DNA of 24,943 bases, from assembly GCA_900543705.1 (NCBI GenBank), contig UQSL01000022.1, forward strand, positions 1 to 24,943, written 5' to 3'. The notes below the pieces were generated by a model. The model had not been told where the DNA came from. It saw nothing but the letters and a program-made list of their open reading frames with translations, and ran no database searches. This document shows positions 8,299 to 14,470 of the stretch, in pieces. The stretch comes from an uncultured Oscillospiraceae bacterium (lineage in GTDB: Bacteria; Bacillota; Clostridia; Oscillospirales; Ruminococcaceae). Every line of letters starts with the position of its first letter. The stretch's first letter is position 1. A program made the position numbers and the translations under genes.

Positions 8299-9312
8299 AT
8301 GAATCTTTCTTATCTGGTAGGCCGGATTGCGGATATGGATTATAAAAACATGCTGCACACAGTCGATAAAATCCACAAACGCACGGGAAAAAACCGGGTG
8401 TTTTTGTTTTTGGACATGGTTTGGTGCGGCTTTCACTACCTGGCGGGCTACGCGGATTACGACCTGTTCCAGTTTTACTACCTAAGTGCGGATCAACGCT
8501 CCACCTATCTGACGCGCGGCAAAAACAACCAGGCGGTCCGTTGCTTTAACGACCCGAACTATACATACCTGTTTGAGGACAAAGCACAGTTCCATCAAAA
8601 ATTCTCCGCGTTTATCCGCAGGGAATCCATTGATTTAAAGCAGGCTACTGCTGAGGAATTTGCCGGTTTTTTGCAGCGGCATCCAAGTGTCATAGCCAAA
8701 CCTGCGGATGGGATCTGCGGTCGGGGCGTGCTTAAGACCTCTTTATCCGACTTTTTAGGGCCCGGGGACATGTATGATTTCCTCACGCAGTCCGATCGAA
8801 CTCTGGTCGAACAGGTAGTAGAACAGCACGACGAAATCGCAGCGCTCTACGAGAATTCCGTCAACACGCTGCGCATTGTCACCATTCTCAAGGAGGACGG
8901 CACTGCGGACGTCGTGTTCTCCTCCATCCGAATCGGCAACCATGGTTCTTTCGTTGACAACCTTAACAGCGGCGGCATGTCTGCCCTGGTGGATATCTCC
9001 ACCGGCACCATTGTGAAAGCCGGAGAGGATAAAGACCTCATCACCTACGACGTTCATCCGATGTCTGGAAAACCCATCGTCGGCTTTGCTATCCCGATGT
9101 TTGACAAAGCAGTCGAACTGTGCAAACAGGCCGCCACTGTGGTTCCTCAAATCCGTTATGTCGCATGGGATGTTGCAATCACAAATGACGGCCCAGAACT
9201 AATTGAGGGGAATACTTTCCCGGGTCATGATATCATGCAGCTGTCCTCCCAAAGGGAAAATGGGATCGGGATTCTGCCGGTCTTTGAAAAATATATGGCC
9301 TTTTCCCACTGA
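8299..9312 (+). CDS. Sugar-transfer-associated ATP-grasp protein
   Basis: This 337-residue protein resembles the ATPgrasp_ST family, ATP-grasp enzymes often found with polysaccharide or cell-wall glycan genes and thought to ligate or modify saccharide-linked groups using ATP. Visible features are the nucleotide-binding segment VIAKPADGICGRGV (Lys134 and the following Gly-rich turn), LVEQVVEQHDEIAALYENSVNTLRIVTIL (Glu171 and Arg192 region), NLNSGGMSALVDISTG, and the metal-binding-like C-terminal segment PELIEGNTFPGHD. The N-terminal 100 residues, with an FNDPNYTYLFEDK segment, are also typical of the group. There is no signal peptide, so it acts in the cytoplasm. GGAGGA seven bases ahead fixes the ATG. 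The gene stands alone, with its own promoter and a terminator, and no glycan genes are beside it. The substrate is unknown. Confidence 0.87.
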   Translation: MNLSYLVGRIADMDYKNMLHTVDKIHKRTGKNRVFLFLDMVWCGFHYLAGYADYDLFQFYYLSADQRSTYLTRGKNNQAVRCFNDPNYTYLFEDKAQFHQKFSAFIRRESIDLKQATAEEFAGFLQRHPSVIAKPADGICGRGVLKTSLSDFLGPGDMYDFLTQSDRTLVEQVVEQHDEIAALYENSVNTLRIVTILKEDGTADVVFSSIRIGNHGSFVDNLNSGGMSALVDISTGTIVKAGEDKDLITYDVHPMSGKPIVGFAIPMFDKAVELCKQAATVVPQIRYVAWDVAITNDGPELIEGNTFPGHDIMQLSSQRENGIGILPVFEKYMAFSH

Positions 9313-9353
9313 TTTTTGCCAATTCCTATTCTCATACATTCTTCATACCCACA

Positions 9354-9388
9354 GCAAAGGGCCGGAGAATCCTTCTCCGGCCCTTTGC
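9354..9388. terminator. Terminator between converging ATP-grasp and hpf genes
   Basis: A perfect 15-bp stem (9354-9368 with 9374-9388; arm GCAAAGGGCCGGAGA) with a 5-nt loop lies midway between the two stop codons. ACATCTTTCTTT follows on the plus strand. The minus-strand tail is not T-rich, so termination of the ATP-grasp transcript is the safer claim. Confidence 0.8.
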
Positions 9389-9423
9389 ACATCTTTCTTT
9401 CCGTACGACCGCGGATTAAAACG

Positions 9424-9957
9424 TTAATCTTCGGGCTCCAACAAGCCGTAATCCCCATTATGACGGTGGTAAACGACGTTGATTTCCTCCGTTTCGATGT
9501 TGCGGAACATGAAAAACTCATGGTCAAGCATATTCATCTGCAAAATGGCTTCTTCCACTTCCATGGGTTTTATGGCAAAGCGCTTGCAGCGCACAATCTT
9601 GTAATCTTGTTCTTCTTCCGTTTCCTCCGGTTCGAAAGCGGCGTCCGTATAAGCGCCGGCGCGTACTCTGCTTTCCAGCTTGCCTTTATTTTTAACAATC
9701 TGGCGGACAATCGAATCCGCTGCTGCTTCCAGGGAATCAAACATGTCCCCTGTCGTACGCTCCGAGCGAAATACTATGGAATTTCGGGTATCGCGGATCG
9801 TAATTTCAACAGTGAACTGGTCTTTGAGATAACTCAGGGTCACTTGGGCGTCCGCTTCGCTACTAAAGAATTTGTCAAGCTTACCTAGCTTTTTTTCCAC
9901 TCTTTCCCTGAAGCGGTCCTTGATTGAGATTTTTCTTCCAGTGATAGTGATGTTCAT
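9424..9957 (-). CDS. hpf: Ribosome hibernation promoting factor, long form
   Basis: This 177-residue protein binds the 30S subunit and dimerises ribosomes into inactive 100S particles in stationary phase. The N-terminal S30AE/HPF domain (about 1-100) begins MNITITGRKISIKDRFRERVEKKLGKLDKFF and includes AxDSIVRQIVKNKGKL. An acidic linker (FEPEETEEEQDYK) leads to the C-terminal dimerisation domain (about 120-175) with VRCKRFAIKPMEVEEAILQMNMLDHEFFMFRN and VVYHRHNGDYGLLEP. Two-domain length marks the long form usual in Firmicutes. AAGGGG nine bases ahead fixes the ATG at 9957; the upstream in-frame ATG would add 36 unrelated residues. The short leader carries a hairpin (9976-9996) and the promoter has a dyad over its probable start. 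Confidence 0.96.
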   Translation of the reverse strand: MNITITGRKISIKDRFRERVEKKLGKLDKFFSSEADAQVTLSYLKDQFTVEITIRDTRNSIVFRSERTTGDMFDSLEAAADSIVRQIVKNKGKLESRVRAGAYTDAAFEPEETEEEQDYKIVRCKRFAIKPMEVEEAILQMNMLDHEFFMFRNIETEEINVVYHRHNGDYGLLEPED

Positions 9958-9975
9958 AGATCCAACCCCTTTTTT

Positions 9976-9996
9976 GCACGGCCAGCGGGCCAGTGC
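9976..9996 (-). promoter_or_regulatory. Hairpin in the hpf 5' leader
   Basis: GCAC and GGCC arms pair with GGCC and GTGC around a 4-nt loop, with a single bulged base. It sits about 20 bases before the hpf ribosome binding site. It is not a terminator, because A rather than T follows on the mRNA. Confidence 0.45.
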
Positions 9997-10029
9997 AGAA
10001 TTTTTGGTTTCTCCTTGAGCAGAAAATCC

Positions 10030-10059
10030 TACAATCGTTATGATTGTATTTTTATTGTA
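10030..10059 (-). promoter_or_regulatory. Probable hpf promoter with overlapping dyad
   Basis: On the minus strand TACAAT (10059-10054) is a good -10 box; the -35 box is weak (TTTCAT with a 17-bp spacer). A 7-bp inverted repeat, TACAATC / GATTGTA (10030-10036 and 10042-10048), lies over the predicted transcription start, either as an operator or as a 5'-end hairpin. Confidence 0.45.
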
Positions 10060-10189
10060 CCACAATAGTTACAAAAATGAAAGGGATTGTTCCAAAATAA
10101 TTATGGCTAATTTACGAATAAATGGTTTCCAAAACCAATATTTTAATTTTCTTCTTATGAATTCGTCTGTACTGGGAACACTATTTTTT

Positions 10190-10209
10190 GAAAACGGTTT
10201 CCCGTTTTC
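10190..10209 (+). promoter_or_regulatory. Leader hairpin before the repeat lipoprotein
   Basis: GAAAACGG and CCGTTTTC form a perfect 8-bp stem with a 4-nt loop (10198-10201), ending about 15 bases before the ribosome binding site of the lipoprotein gene. The upstream 100 bases are AT-rich and I could not choose one promoter with confidence. Confidence 0.45.
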
Positions 10210-10239
10210 TTCAAAGCCTTTTCAAAGGAGGGTAATCCC

Positions 10240-10506
10240 ATGAAAAAGATGTTCGCTTTGACGATGTCGGCGCTTCTCTGCGCGGCAATGTTCACCGGTT
10301 GTGGGAACAATAATAACAGTTCTTCCGCTGCTAATTCCGGAGGGGCTGTCAATGATGTTGTCAGCGGGGTTGTCAGCGGAACCGAAGATGTCGTCAGCGG
10401 CGTTGTTAGCGGAACCGAAGATGTCGTCAGCGGAATCGTCAGCGGCGCCCAAGACATTGTCGGTGGTGCTGGGAACGCTGTCGACGGCAACCATTCCAGC
10501 AAATAG
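10240..10506 (+). CDS. Small lipoprotein with 11-residue tandem repeats
   Basis: I do not recognise a named family for this 88-residue protein. The N terminus is a clear lipoprotein signal (MKKMFALTMSALLCAAMFTGC, acylated Cys21), although the -3 residue is Phe rather than the usual Leu. An Asn/Ser linker (NNNNSSSAANSGG) follows. Residues 39-82 are then four 11-residue units: DVVSGVVSGTE twice, DVVSGIVSGAQ, and a degenerate DIVGGAGNAVD. The 11-residue period with regularly placed Val is compatible with an extended amphipathic helix lying on the membrane, as in other 11-mer repeat proteins; this is an inference. The ATG has AAGGAGG eight bases ahead. A strong hairpin terminator follows, so it is monocistronic. 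It is secreted and anchored to the outer face of the membrane. Confidence 0.85.
   Translation: MKKMFALTMSALLCAAMFTGCGNNNNSSSAANSGGAVNDVVSGVVSGTEDVVSGVVSGTEDVVSGIVSGAQDIVGGAGNAVDGNHSSK
10354..10485 (+). repeat. Four 33-bp tandem repeats coding for 11-residue units
   Basis: Units are 10354-10386, 10387-10419, 10420-10452 and a diverged 10453-10485. Each begins GATGTYGTCAGCGG (GACATTGTCGGTGG in the last). The period is a multiple of three, so copy-number change would keep the frame. Confidence 0.9.
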
Positions 10507-10539
10507 CGGTCGGAAACCGTCTTTTCCGGCAAACAGCTA

Positions 10540-10576
10540 GACAGCCCGGGCCTATTGGATAAGAGCCCGGGCTGTC
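10540..10576. terminator. Terminator after the lipoprotein gene, possibly shared
   Basis: A perfect 12-bp GC-rich stem (10540-10551 with 10565-10576, GACAGCCCGGGC arm) with a 13-nt loop is followed by CGAATTTTGTGACTTTT. It also lies 24 bp beyond the stop of the minus-strand small ORF at 10601-10783. Confidence 0.78.
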
Positions 10577-10600
10577 CGAATTTTGTGACTTTTGGATCGT

Positions 10601-10783
10601 TTAACAGGAATTTGTTTTTTCAATTTCTTCAAACCGTTGCCGGCTCAAGCAAAAGGTCAGCGCATCGTAAGGGGTTCCCCGCACCTTGCGAATGCCCGGT
10701 TTTCTGAAGCGCTCAATATTTTCTGCGCAGGCAATCATCCCATTTCTATCATATCTTTTCTGTTTCGCAATGCAGAAAAGCAT
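10601..10783 (-). CDS. Possible small protein of unknown function
   Basis: A 60-codon ORF reads through an otherwise unexplained stretch. Its C-terminal half (ERFRKPGIRKVRGTPYDALTFCLSRQRFEEIEK) has the charge and hydrophobic pattern of a folded protein, and its codon choice resembles the neighbours. Support comes from the position: a TATAAT on the minus strand (within the palindrome at 10821-10847) about 60 bp upstream and a bidirectional hairpin just after its stop. Against it, the ATG has no ribosome site at proper spacing; GGGGAAGAGG is 18 bases away, and the internal ATG at 10738 is no better. It could be a real small protein or the remnant of a longer gene. I recognise no family. Confidence 0.4.
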   Translation of the reverse strand: MLFCIAKQKRYDRNGMIACAENIERFRKPGIRKVRGTPYDALTFCLSRQRFEEIEKTNSC

Positions 10784-10797
10784 TTGGGAGGTTAGGA

Positions 10798-10847
10798 TTG
10801 CACCTCTTCCCCTGGCATGCTATAATGTCCACAGCGTGGACATTATA
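10798..10847. promoter_or_regulatory. Strong promoter with a palindrome spanning -10 and start
   Basis: On the plus strand TTGCAC (10798-10803), a 17-bp spacer and TATAAT (10821-10826) form a good promoter with an extended -10 (TGC before TATAAT). The TATAAT begins a perfect 12-bp inverted repeat, TATAATGTCCAC (10821-10832) / GTGGACATTATA (10836-10847), with a 3-bp centre. The dyad therefore also presents TATAAT on the minus strand (weak TTAGAT -35 at 16 bp). Such placement over the start point is typical of a repressor operator. The plus promoter would drive the gene at 11037. Confidence 0.7.
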
Positions 10848-11036
10848 TTTATCCCCATGGCCCATCTAACGGTAATGGCCAATTATCCCTTTCTGCGTTC
10901 ATCTATAATAAGCGGGAAGCGTGATAGCAATTCGCTTGAAAACTCCAGTACATAGGATCACACCCGGGTAAAACCCGGAGACACCTTAGCGCAGACACCG
11001 TGTTAGTCGGCGCAGGGAAAGGCAGGGAACACAACA
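10833..11036 (+). promoter_or_regulatory. Long structured 5' leader of the gene at 11037
   Basis: If transcription starts near 10833, the mRNA has a leader of about 200 nt with no convincing ORF. It contains a hairpin CCGGGT-AAA-ACCCGG (10968-10982), a possible AAGCG...CGCTT stem near 10913-10936, a GCGC/GAC...GTC/GCGC stem near 10989-11013, and two GACACC direct repeats flanking the second part. It does not match any riboswitch core I know. Together with the preceding small ORF it accounts for the 530-base interval between confident genes. Confidence 0.4.
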
Positions 11037-11771
11037 GTGACAGATATTAAAAGCTTAATCAAAAAACTGATTTTTTTCTTTTTGACGATTTTCCTTATCA
11101 CGATCGCCTATCTCGGAATAACCCAGATTACCGGCGTTCCGTTTGGCGGCTCGAAGGCGGAAAAGAAGATGAACCAGTATGTCACCGCCCAATACGGAGA
11201 GGAATATGTCGTTGGGGATGTGGATTACAATATTTTTGAGATGTCCTATACCGGGTATCTCTATCGGAAAGACGACACCTCCAGCAACCGGCAAAGCCTC
11301 GCAACTCTCACCTATTATGTGGATACCAACACCATTGAGGACTTTAGCTTCAAAAATGAGGAAATTGAAGCACTGACCGCCGCTTTAACGGAAGTTTCCC
11401 ACAACCTGTCCACCAGCGTGCAGTCCTACAGCTCCAAAACACAGGCTTATTTCGTGGCAAAAAAATACAAGGAAAAACCAGAACCCATCTACAGCATTCA
11501 GCTCTACGGACTGACAAGCTCGATCCCCTCCTCTTCCAAGAGTTATTCCAAGGATTTATTTGCGCAGAGTGCCTATGAAATCATTCAGTCCATCCCGGAG
11601 CAGTACAATGTGCAACAGTGCCATATGCTCTTCCACGACAACACCGGTACCTATGAGCTGCAGGTGGATAAGTCTTTCCACGGAATGAGCAAATCCCAAA
11701 TCCAGCGGAAAATTTCTTTTATCAGCAACAAAAACAAGGTCTCGCAGGCGGCATCCTCTGCGGCGTCTTAA
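11037..11771 (+). CDS. Membrane-anchored protein of unknown function
   Basis: The 244-residue product has a basic N terminus, one hydrophobic helix at about residues 10-30 (KKLIFFFLTIFLITIAYLGI) and an extracytoplasmic domain. The segment KAEKKMNQYVTAQYGEEYVVGDVDYNIFEMSYTGYLYRKDD resembles the YfjL/YfmQ-like pattern of small Firmicutes envelope proteins (a polypeptide that begins after the helix with an amphipathic stretch and then beta strands), but I would not assign the family. The C terminus is Ser/Ala-rich (SQAASSAAS). The start is GTG with a modest GGCAGGGA eight bases ahead; no in-frame ATG fits the N-terminal helix better. A strong terminator follows, and the gene is likely transcribed from 10833 through a long leader. 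Role unknown. Confidence 0.82.
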   Translation: MTDIKSLIKKLIFFFLTIFLITIAYLGITQITGVPFGGSKAEKKMNQYVTAQYGEEYVVGDVDYNIFEMSYTGYLYRKDDTSSNRQSLATLTYYVDTNTIEDFSFKNEEIEALTAALTEVSHNLSTSVQSYSSKTQAYFVAKKYKEKPEPIYSIQLYGLTSSIPSSSKSYSKDLFAQSAYEIIQSIPEQYNVQQCHMLFHDNTGTYELQVDKSFHGMSKSQIQRKISFISNKNKVSQAASSAAS

Positions 11772-11794
11772 ACAACTTGCTATTTGAAACACGT

Positions 11795-11826
11795 ATCGGC
11801 CGGATGAATTTCTTCATCCGGCCGAT
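11795..11826 (+). terminator. Intrinsic terminator after the membrane protein gene
   Basis: A perfect 14-bp stem (11795-11808 with 11813-11826, ATCGGCCGGATGAA arm), TTTC loop and a TTTT tail lie 24 bp after the stop codon. Confidence 0.9.
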
Positions 11827-11978
11827 TTTTCATACAAAAGCCGCCGTTTCCGCATGCGTAACTGATTCTATTTTCCCTCTGAAAATCTAACCGTACGGTC
11901 TTTCCAGCCGTTATAACCCCTGTCAAAACTGCAAAAGACAGAAAGGATCTGGCGGAAAAGCCGGAATTATGGCCGCAA

Positions 11979-11995
11979 ATATACTGACAGTATAT
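11979..11995. promoter_or_regulatory. 17-bp palindrome in a gene-poor gap
   Basis: ATATACTG and CAGTATAT flank a single central base. It lies downstream of two converging genes (11037 and 12036 units), where an operator would not be expected. The rest of 11827-12004 shows nothing I can name. Confidence 0.35.
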
Positions 11996-12004
11996 ACGAG
12001 AATC

Positions 12005-12030
12005 ACCCCGGAAGGAAATCCTCCCGGGGT
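12005..12030 (-). terminator. Hairpin ending the minus-strand PLC-like gene
   Basis: ACCCCGGAAGG (12005-12015) pairs with CCTCCCGGGGT (12020-12030) with one mismatch and an AAAT loop, six bases beyond the stop codon. There is no strong T-run on the minus strand, so it may act as an RNA-end stabiliser or weak terminator. Confidence 0.55.
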
Positions 12031-12035
12031 AACCC

Positions 12036-12653
12036 TTATAACTGCACCTGTTTAACCAGGGCCTGCGCCAGCGCCCCGACATCCTCTTGTGTGACAAAAT
12101 GTGGAGGATTTGTCCCATATTGCTCTGCAATTGAGGAGGCGTACCAGAACAGCGTGTCCTTTTGCAGCAGCTCGGTCATCGTCTCGCTGATCCCATTGAT
12201 GGGAAGCGCTTTTGCCCTGGCAAAGGCAGGACGGACTTCCTTCCACCAGTCCGAGAAGCTGGCGAGCCGGTCGAAGAGGAACAGCTCGCTCCAGCGAAGC
12301 CGATACTGCTGCTGTGCGTCGGCAGTCAGCGTGCGGATATTCTGTTCCAACACCGGGTCAAAGCACTCATCCCAGAGGATATCCGTCATCACATGGATAA
12401 GATAGCCGAGCAGGTAATCCTGATCCGGAAATTCCCGCTGCTGCTGATAAAACCGGCGGGCGTTTTCCTTCCATACTCCGAGGTTTTCATCCCGCAGATG
12501 GGCATGCCATCGGACTTCCTTTGACGCAAAGCCTCTGGCATTGACTGCGTCCGGCGCAATGCAGCCGAGCAGGAACTGACCGAAGTTCCCCTCCCGGCCC
12601 GTTTCCTGCCACCAGCGCGTCCCAGCAGATAAATGCATCATCTGTCCCGGCAT
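12036..12653 (-). CDS. Zinc-dependent phospholipase C-like protein
   Basis: The 205-residue product resembles the zinc-dependent phospholipase C/S1-P1-like helical fold (PF00882 group). Candidate metal ligands are well placed: MMHLSAG (His7), LLGCIAPDA (Asp35), WHAHLRD (His50/His52) and YLLGYLIHVMTDILWDE (His87, Asp91). There is no signal peptide, unlike secreted clostridial phospholipases, so this belongs to the cytoplasmic relatives annotated as putative metal hydrolases, whose substrates are unknown. AGGAGG eight bases ahead fixes ATG at 12653; an upstream ATG at 12704 would overlap the previous gene and lacks a ribosome site. It starts 16 bases after the RCC1-like gene and is probably co-transcribed with it. 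Confidence 0.82.
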   Translation of the reverse strand: MPGQMMHLSAGTRWWQETGREGNFGQFLLGCIAPDAVNARGFASKEVRWHAHLRDENLGVWKENARRFYQQQREFPDQDYLLGYLIHVMTDILWDECFDPVLEQNIRTLTADAQQQYRLRWSELFLFDRLASFSDWWKEVRPAFARAKALPINGISETMTELLQKDTLFWYASSIAEQYGTNPPHFVTQEDVGALAQALVKQVQL

Positions 12654-12669
12654 CTCTGTATCCTCCTGT

Positions 12670-14373
12670 CTATCTTCCCGTACCGATTCCGGTGAGCGCT
12701 TCAATCTGCTGCTGAAAGGCGACCTTACCCCCGCAGCGCACGGTTCCCTGCGCGGTCACGCAGAATACATCCCCGGTTTCGGAAACGATGATTTCCCGTA
12801 CATTTTGCAGCTCCAAAAACGGATTGACAGAGCCACTCGTCACGACCCGGTAGGAGGAAGAGACCGCATAGCCCACATCCTGTGCGCAGGCTGCATAGAC
12901 CGCCCCCTCGCCAAAGGTGGACCCGTTGCTTAAGATAACCTGTTGTTTTCTGGTAAGCCCCGCTTCATAGGTCATGCCCGTACAGTCGATGTCATAATAA
13001 AGCTCGCCAGTGCTGATGGATGGCCTTTTTGCAGTTGTGACGATACTGCCGTCTGCTTTAAGCCCCATTGTCTCGGTGGCGCTGGCGGCAACACTGACAA
13101 TATCTTTCCACGAGGCGACGTTGCACACCTGATTCTGGTCGTCGCTGTATCCTACCGCCACGACGGTTCCATCAGTTTTAAGCCCCACGGTATGATAGGG
13201 GCCGGTATCAATGGAGACGATGTTGGAAAAGCCGCTTACCTCGCACTCCCCGTATACGTTAGCCCCGACCGCCACAACGGTCCCGTCCGCTTTGAGCCCG
13301 ACAAGGTGCTCCTTTCCAGCGCTCAGCGACACGATATCCGTCCAGAGGGAAGCCGCCTGAAAGACAGGATTATCGGAAAAAACGGTCACGCTGCCGTCGG
13401 CATTGACTGCGGCAAAATCCGAGCCCGTATAGGCAACGGATTTCCGATCGCGTAAAATTACCGTCCGCCCGGCCTGCTCTTTGGCATCCCGATAATTTCC
13501 GGCCTTTGAAAAGCAGATATAGGCATACCCATATTGCCCCTGCTCCAATGCGGAAATTCCAGTTTTGTATAACTTTCCAGGATAATAACTCTTTGTATAA
13601 TATAACAGCCCGCTGCACACGAGCGCTGCAATCGTCATCAGCACGCAGGAGACTACAATCAAACGGCGGCGGCGCAGTTTGTCCGCCTCCTTCTTTTTCC
13701 GCTCAAACCGGCGGATGCTTCGCTCCTCCTTGAGCGCCTTTTGGTGGTCGACTGCGTTGAGCCAATCCCTGGTGCGGGATAATTTTTTCTCATTTACCAG
13801 CTCAAATACCGTTTTGCGTTCGCTTTTGCAGCGCGGACAGGTATACTGCTCTGTGGTGCAGTATCTCCCACAGGAACAGACCCAGTCTCCATTGTCCAGG
13901 CGCACCGGATAAAACCGGTGGACTGCATATTCCAGCACCATGCCTTTGGCCTTTCCCGCAAGGTATTGAAATGCCGTACGGTATTCCGTTTCCAGCGGCT
14001 CCCCGGTGCGGTAGGAAATCCCCTCTTTGGAATAGTCCTCCCTGCTCTCGCCGCCTGCAAAAGTCACGCTGACGAGTTGCACGGTGACATCCCCCACCGG
14101 GTCGTTCCCCGCCGACACACTGTAGGACAGTCCTCCGCTCTCCCCCGGCTCGAGATGCTGAGGATAAGACTGTAGAATTTCCCGTCCTTTCTCACCATTT
14201 CCAAGGAGGAAGCGAAACTTGACAGATTGGATCGCCTGCTCACAGATATTCTGGAATTTTATCCGGAGATACCGCTGTTCGCTGTTTTCCCGCTGCAGGA
14301 CCGTGATGCGCAGCAAATCTACCGGCCAATCCGGATAACAGATACGGGATTCCTTTGACTGTTCCACCATCAT
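12670..14373 (-). CDS. Zinc-ribbon, membrane-spanning RCC1-like repeat protein
   Basis: This 567-residue protein has an uncommon domain order. Residues about 13-130 look like a beta-sandwich. Residues 166-182 form a Cys cluster (CSC...CPRC; Cys166, 168, 172, 179, 182), suggesting a zinc ribbon. A highly charged helical stretch (about 196-237) is followed by one transmembrane helix (about 238-259). A short helical repeat (GISALEQGQYGYAYICFSKAGNYRDAKEQ) is a motif I associate with clostridial surface or sensor proteins. From about 310 to 560 the chain carries RCC1/Ig-like propeller repeats, such as IVSLSAGKEHLVGLKADGTVVAVG and IVSIDTGPYHTVGLKTDGTVVAVG. The N-terminal part should be cytoplasmic and the propeller outside. 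AGGAGGTG seven bases ahead fixes the start. It has its own promoter and precedes the PLC-like gene. The function is unknown; a ligand-sensing or surface-binding role is inference. Confidence 0.88.
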   Translation of the reverse strand: MMVEQSKESRICYPDWPVDLLRITVLQRENSEQRYLRIKFQNICEQAIQSVKFRFLLGNGEKGREILQSYPQHLEPGESGGLSYSVSAGNDPVGDVTVQLVSVTFAGGESREDYSKEGISYRTGEPLETEYRTAFQYLAGKAKGMVLEYAVHRFYPVRLDNGDWVCSCGRYCTTEQYTCPRCKSERKTVFELVNEKKLSRTRDWLNAVDHQKALKEERSIRRFERKKKEADKLRRRRLIVVSCVLMTIAALVCSGLLYYTKSYYPGKLYKTGISALEQGQYGYAYICFSKAGNYRDAKEQAGRTVILRDRKSVAYTGSDFAAVNADGSVTVFSDNPVFQAASLWTDIVSLSAGKEHLVGLKADGTVVAVGANVYGECEVSGFSNIVSIDTGPYHTVGLKTDGTVVAVGYSDDQNQVCNVASWKDIVSVAASATETMGLKADGSIVTTAKRPSISTGELYYDIDCTGMTYEAGLTRKQQVILSNGSTFGEGAVYAACAQDVGYAVSSSYRVVTSGSVNPFLELQNVREIIVSETGDVFCVTAQGTVRCGGKVAFQQQIEALTGIGTGR

Positions 14374-14392
14374 TGCGCAGCACCTCCTCTAG

Positions 14393-14452
14393 TTCCCCCA
14401 CTATGGGGAATTTCTACCTCTCTATAGTATCATAGGACCCTTTGAGAAACAA
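14393..14452 (-). promoter_or_regulatory. Promoter and leader hairpin of the RCC1-like gene
   Basis: On the minus strand TTGTTT (14452-14447), a 17-bp spacer and TACTAT (14429-14424) form a good promoter. A 6-bp hairpin (TTCCCC / GGGGAA, 14393-14398 and 14405-14410) falls in the short leader just before the ribosome binding site. Confidence 0.6.
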
Positions 14453-14470
14453 GAAAGCGAATCTTAAATA

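Noticed and set aside
9958..10065. A raiA-motif RNA upstream of hpf
   Set aside because: The leader is only about 90 nt, whereas the raiA motif is much longer. Only one bulged hairpin and a 7-bp repeat are present.
10354..10485. The 33-bp repeats as a CRISPR array
   Set aside because: The repeats are contiguous without spacers and lie in frame inside a lipoprotein gene.
10686..10955. An 89-codon plus-strand ORF across the palindromic promoter
   Set aside because: It runs through the promoter and dyad at 10798-10847, has no ribosome site and its sequence is unlike a folded protein.
10833..11036. A known riboswitch (c-di-GMP, lysine, cobalamin, ykkC, ZTP) in the leader
   Set aside because: I compared the remembered conserved cores and none matched. 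It is kept only as an unassigned structured leader.
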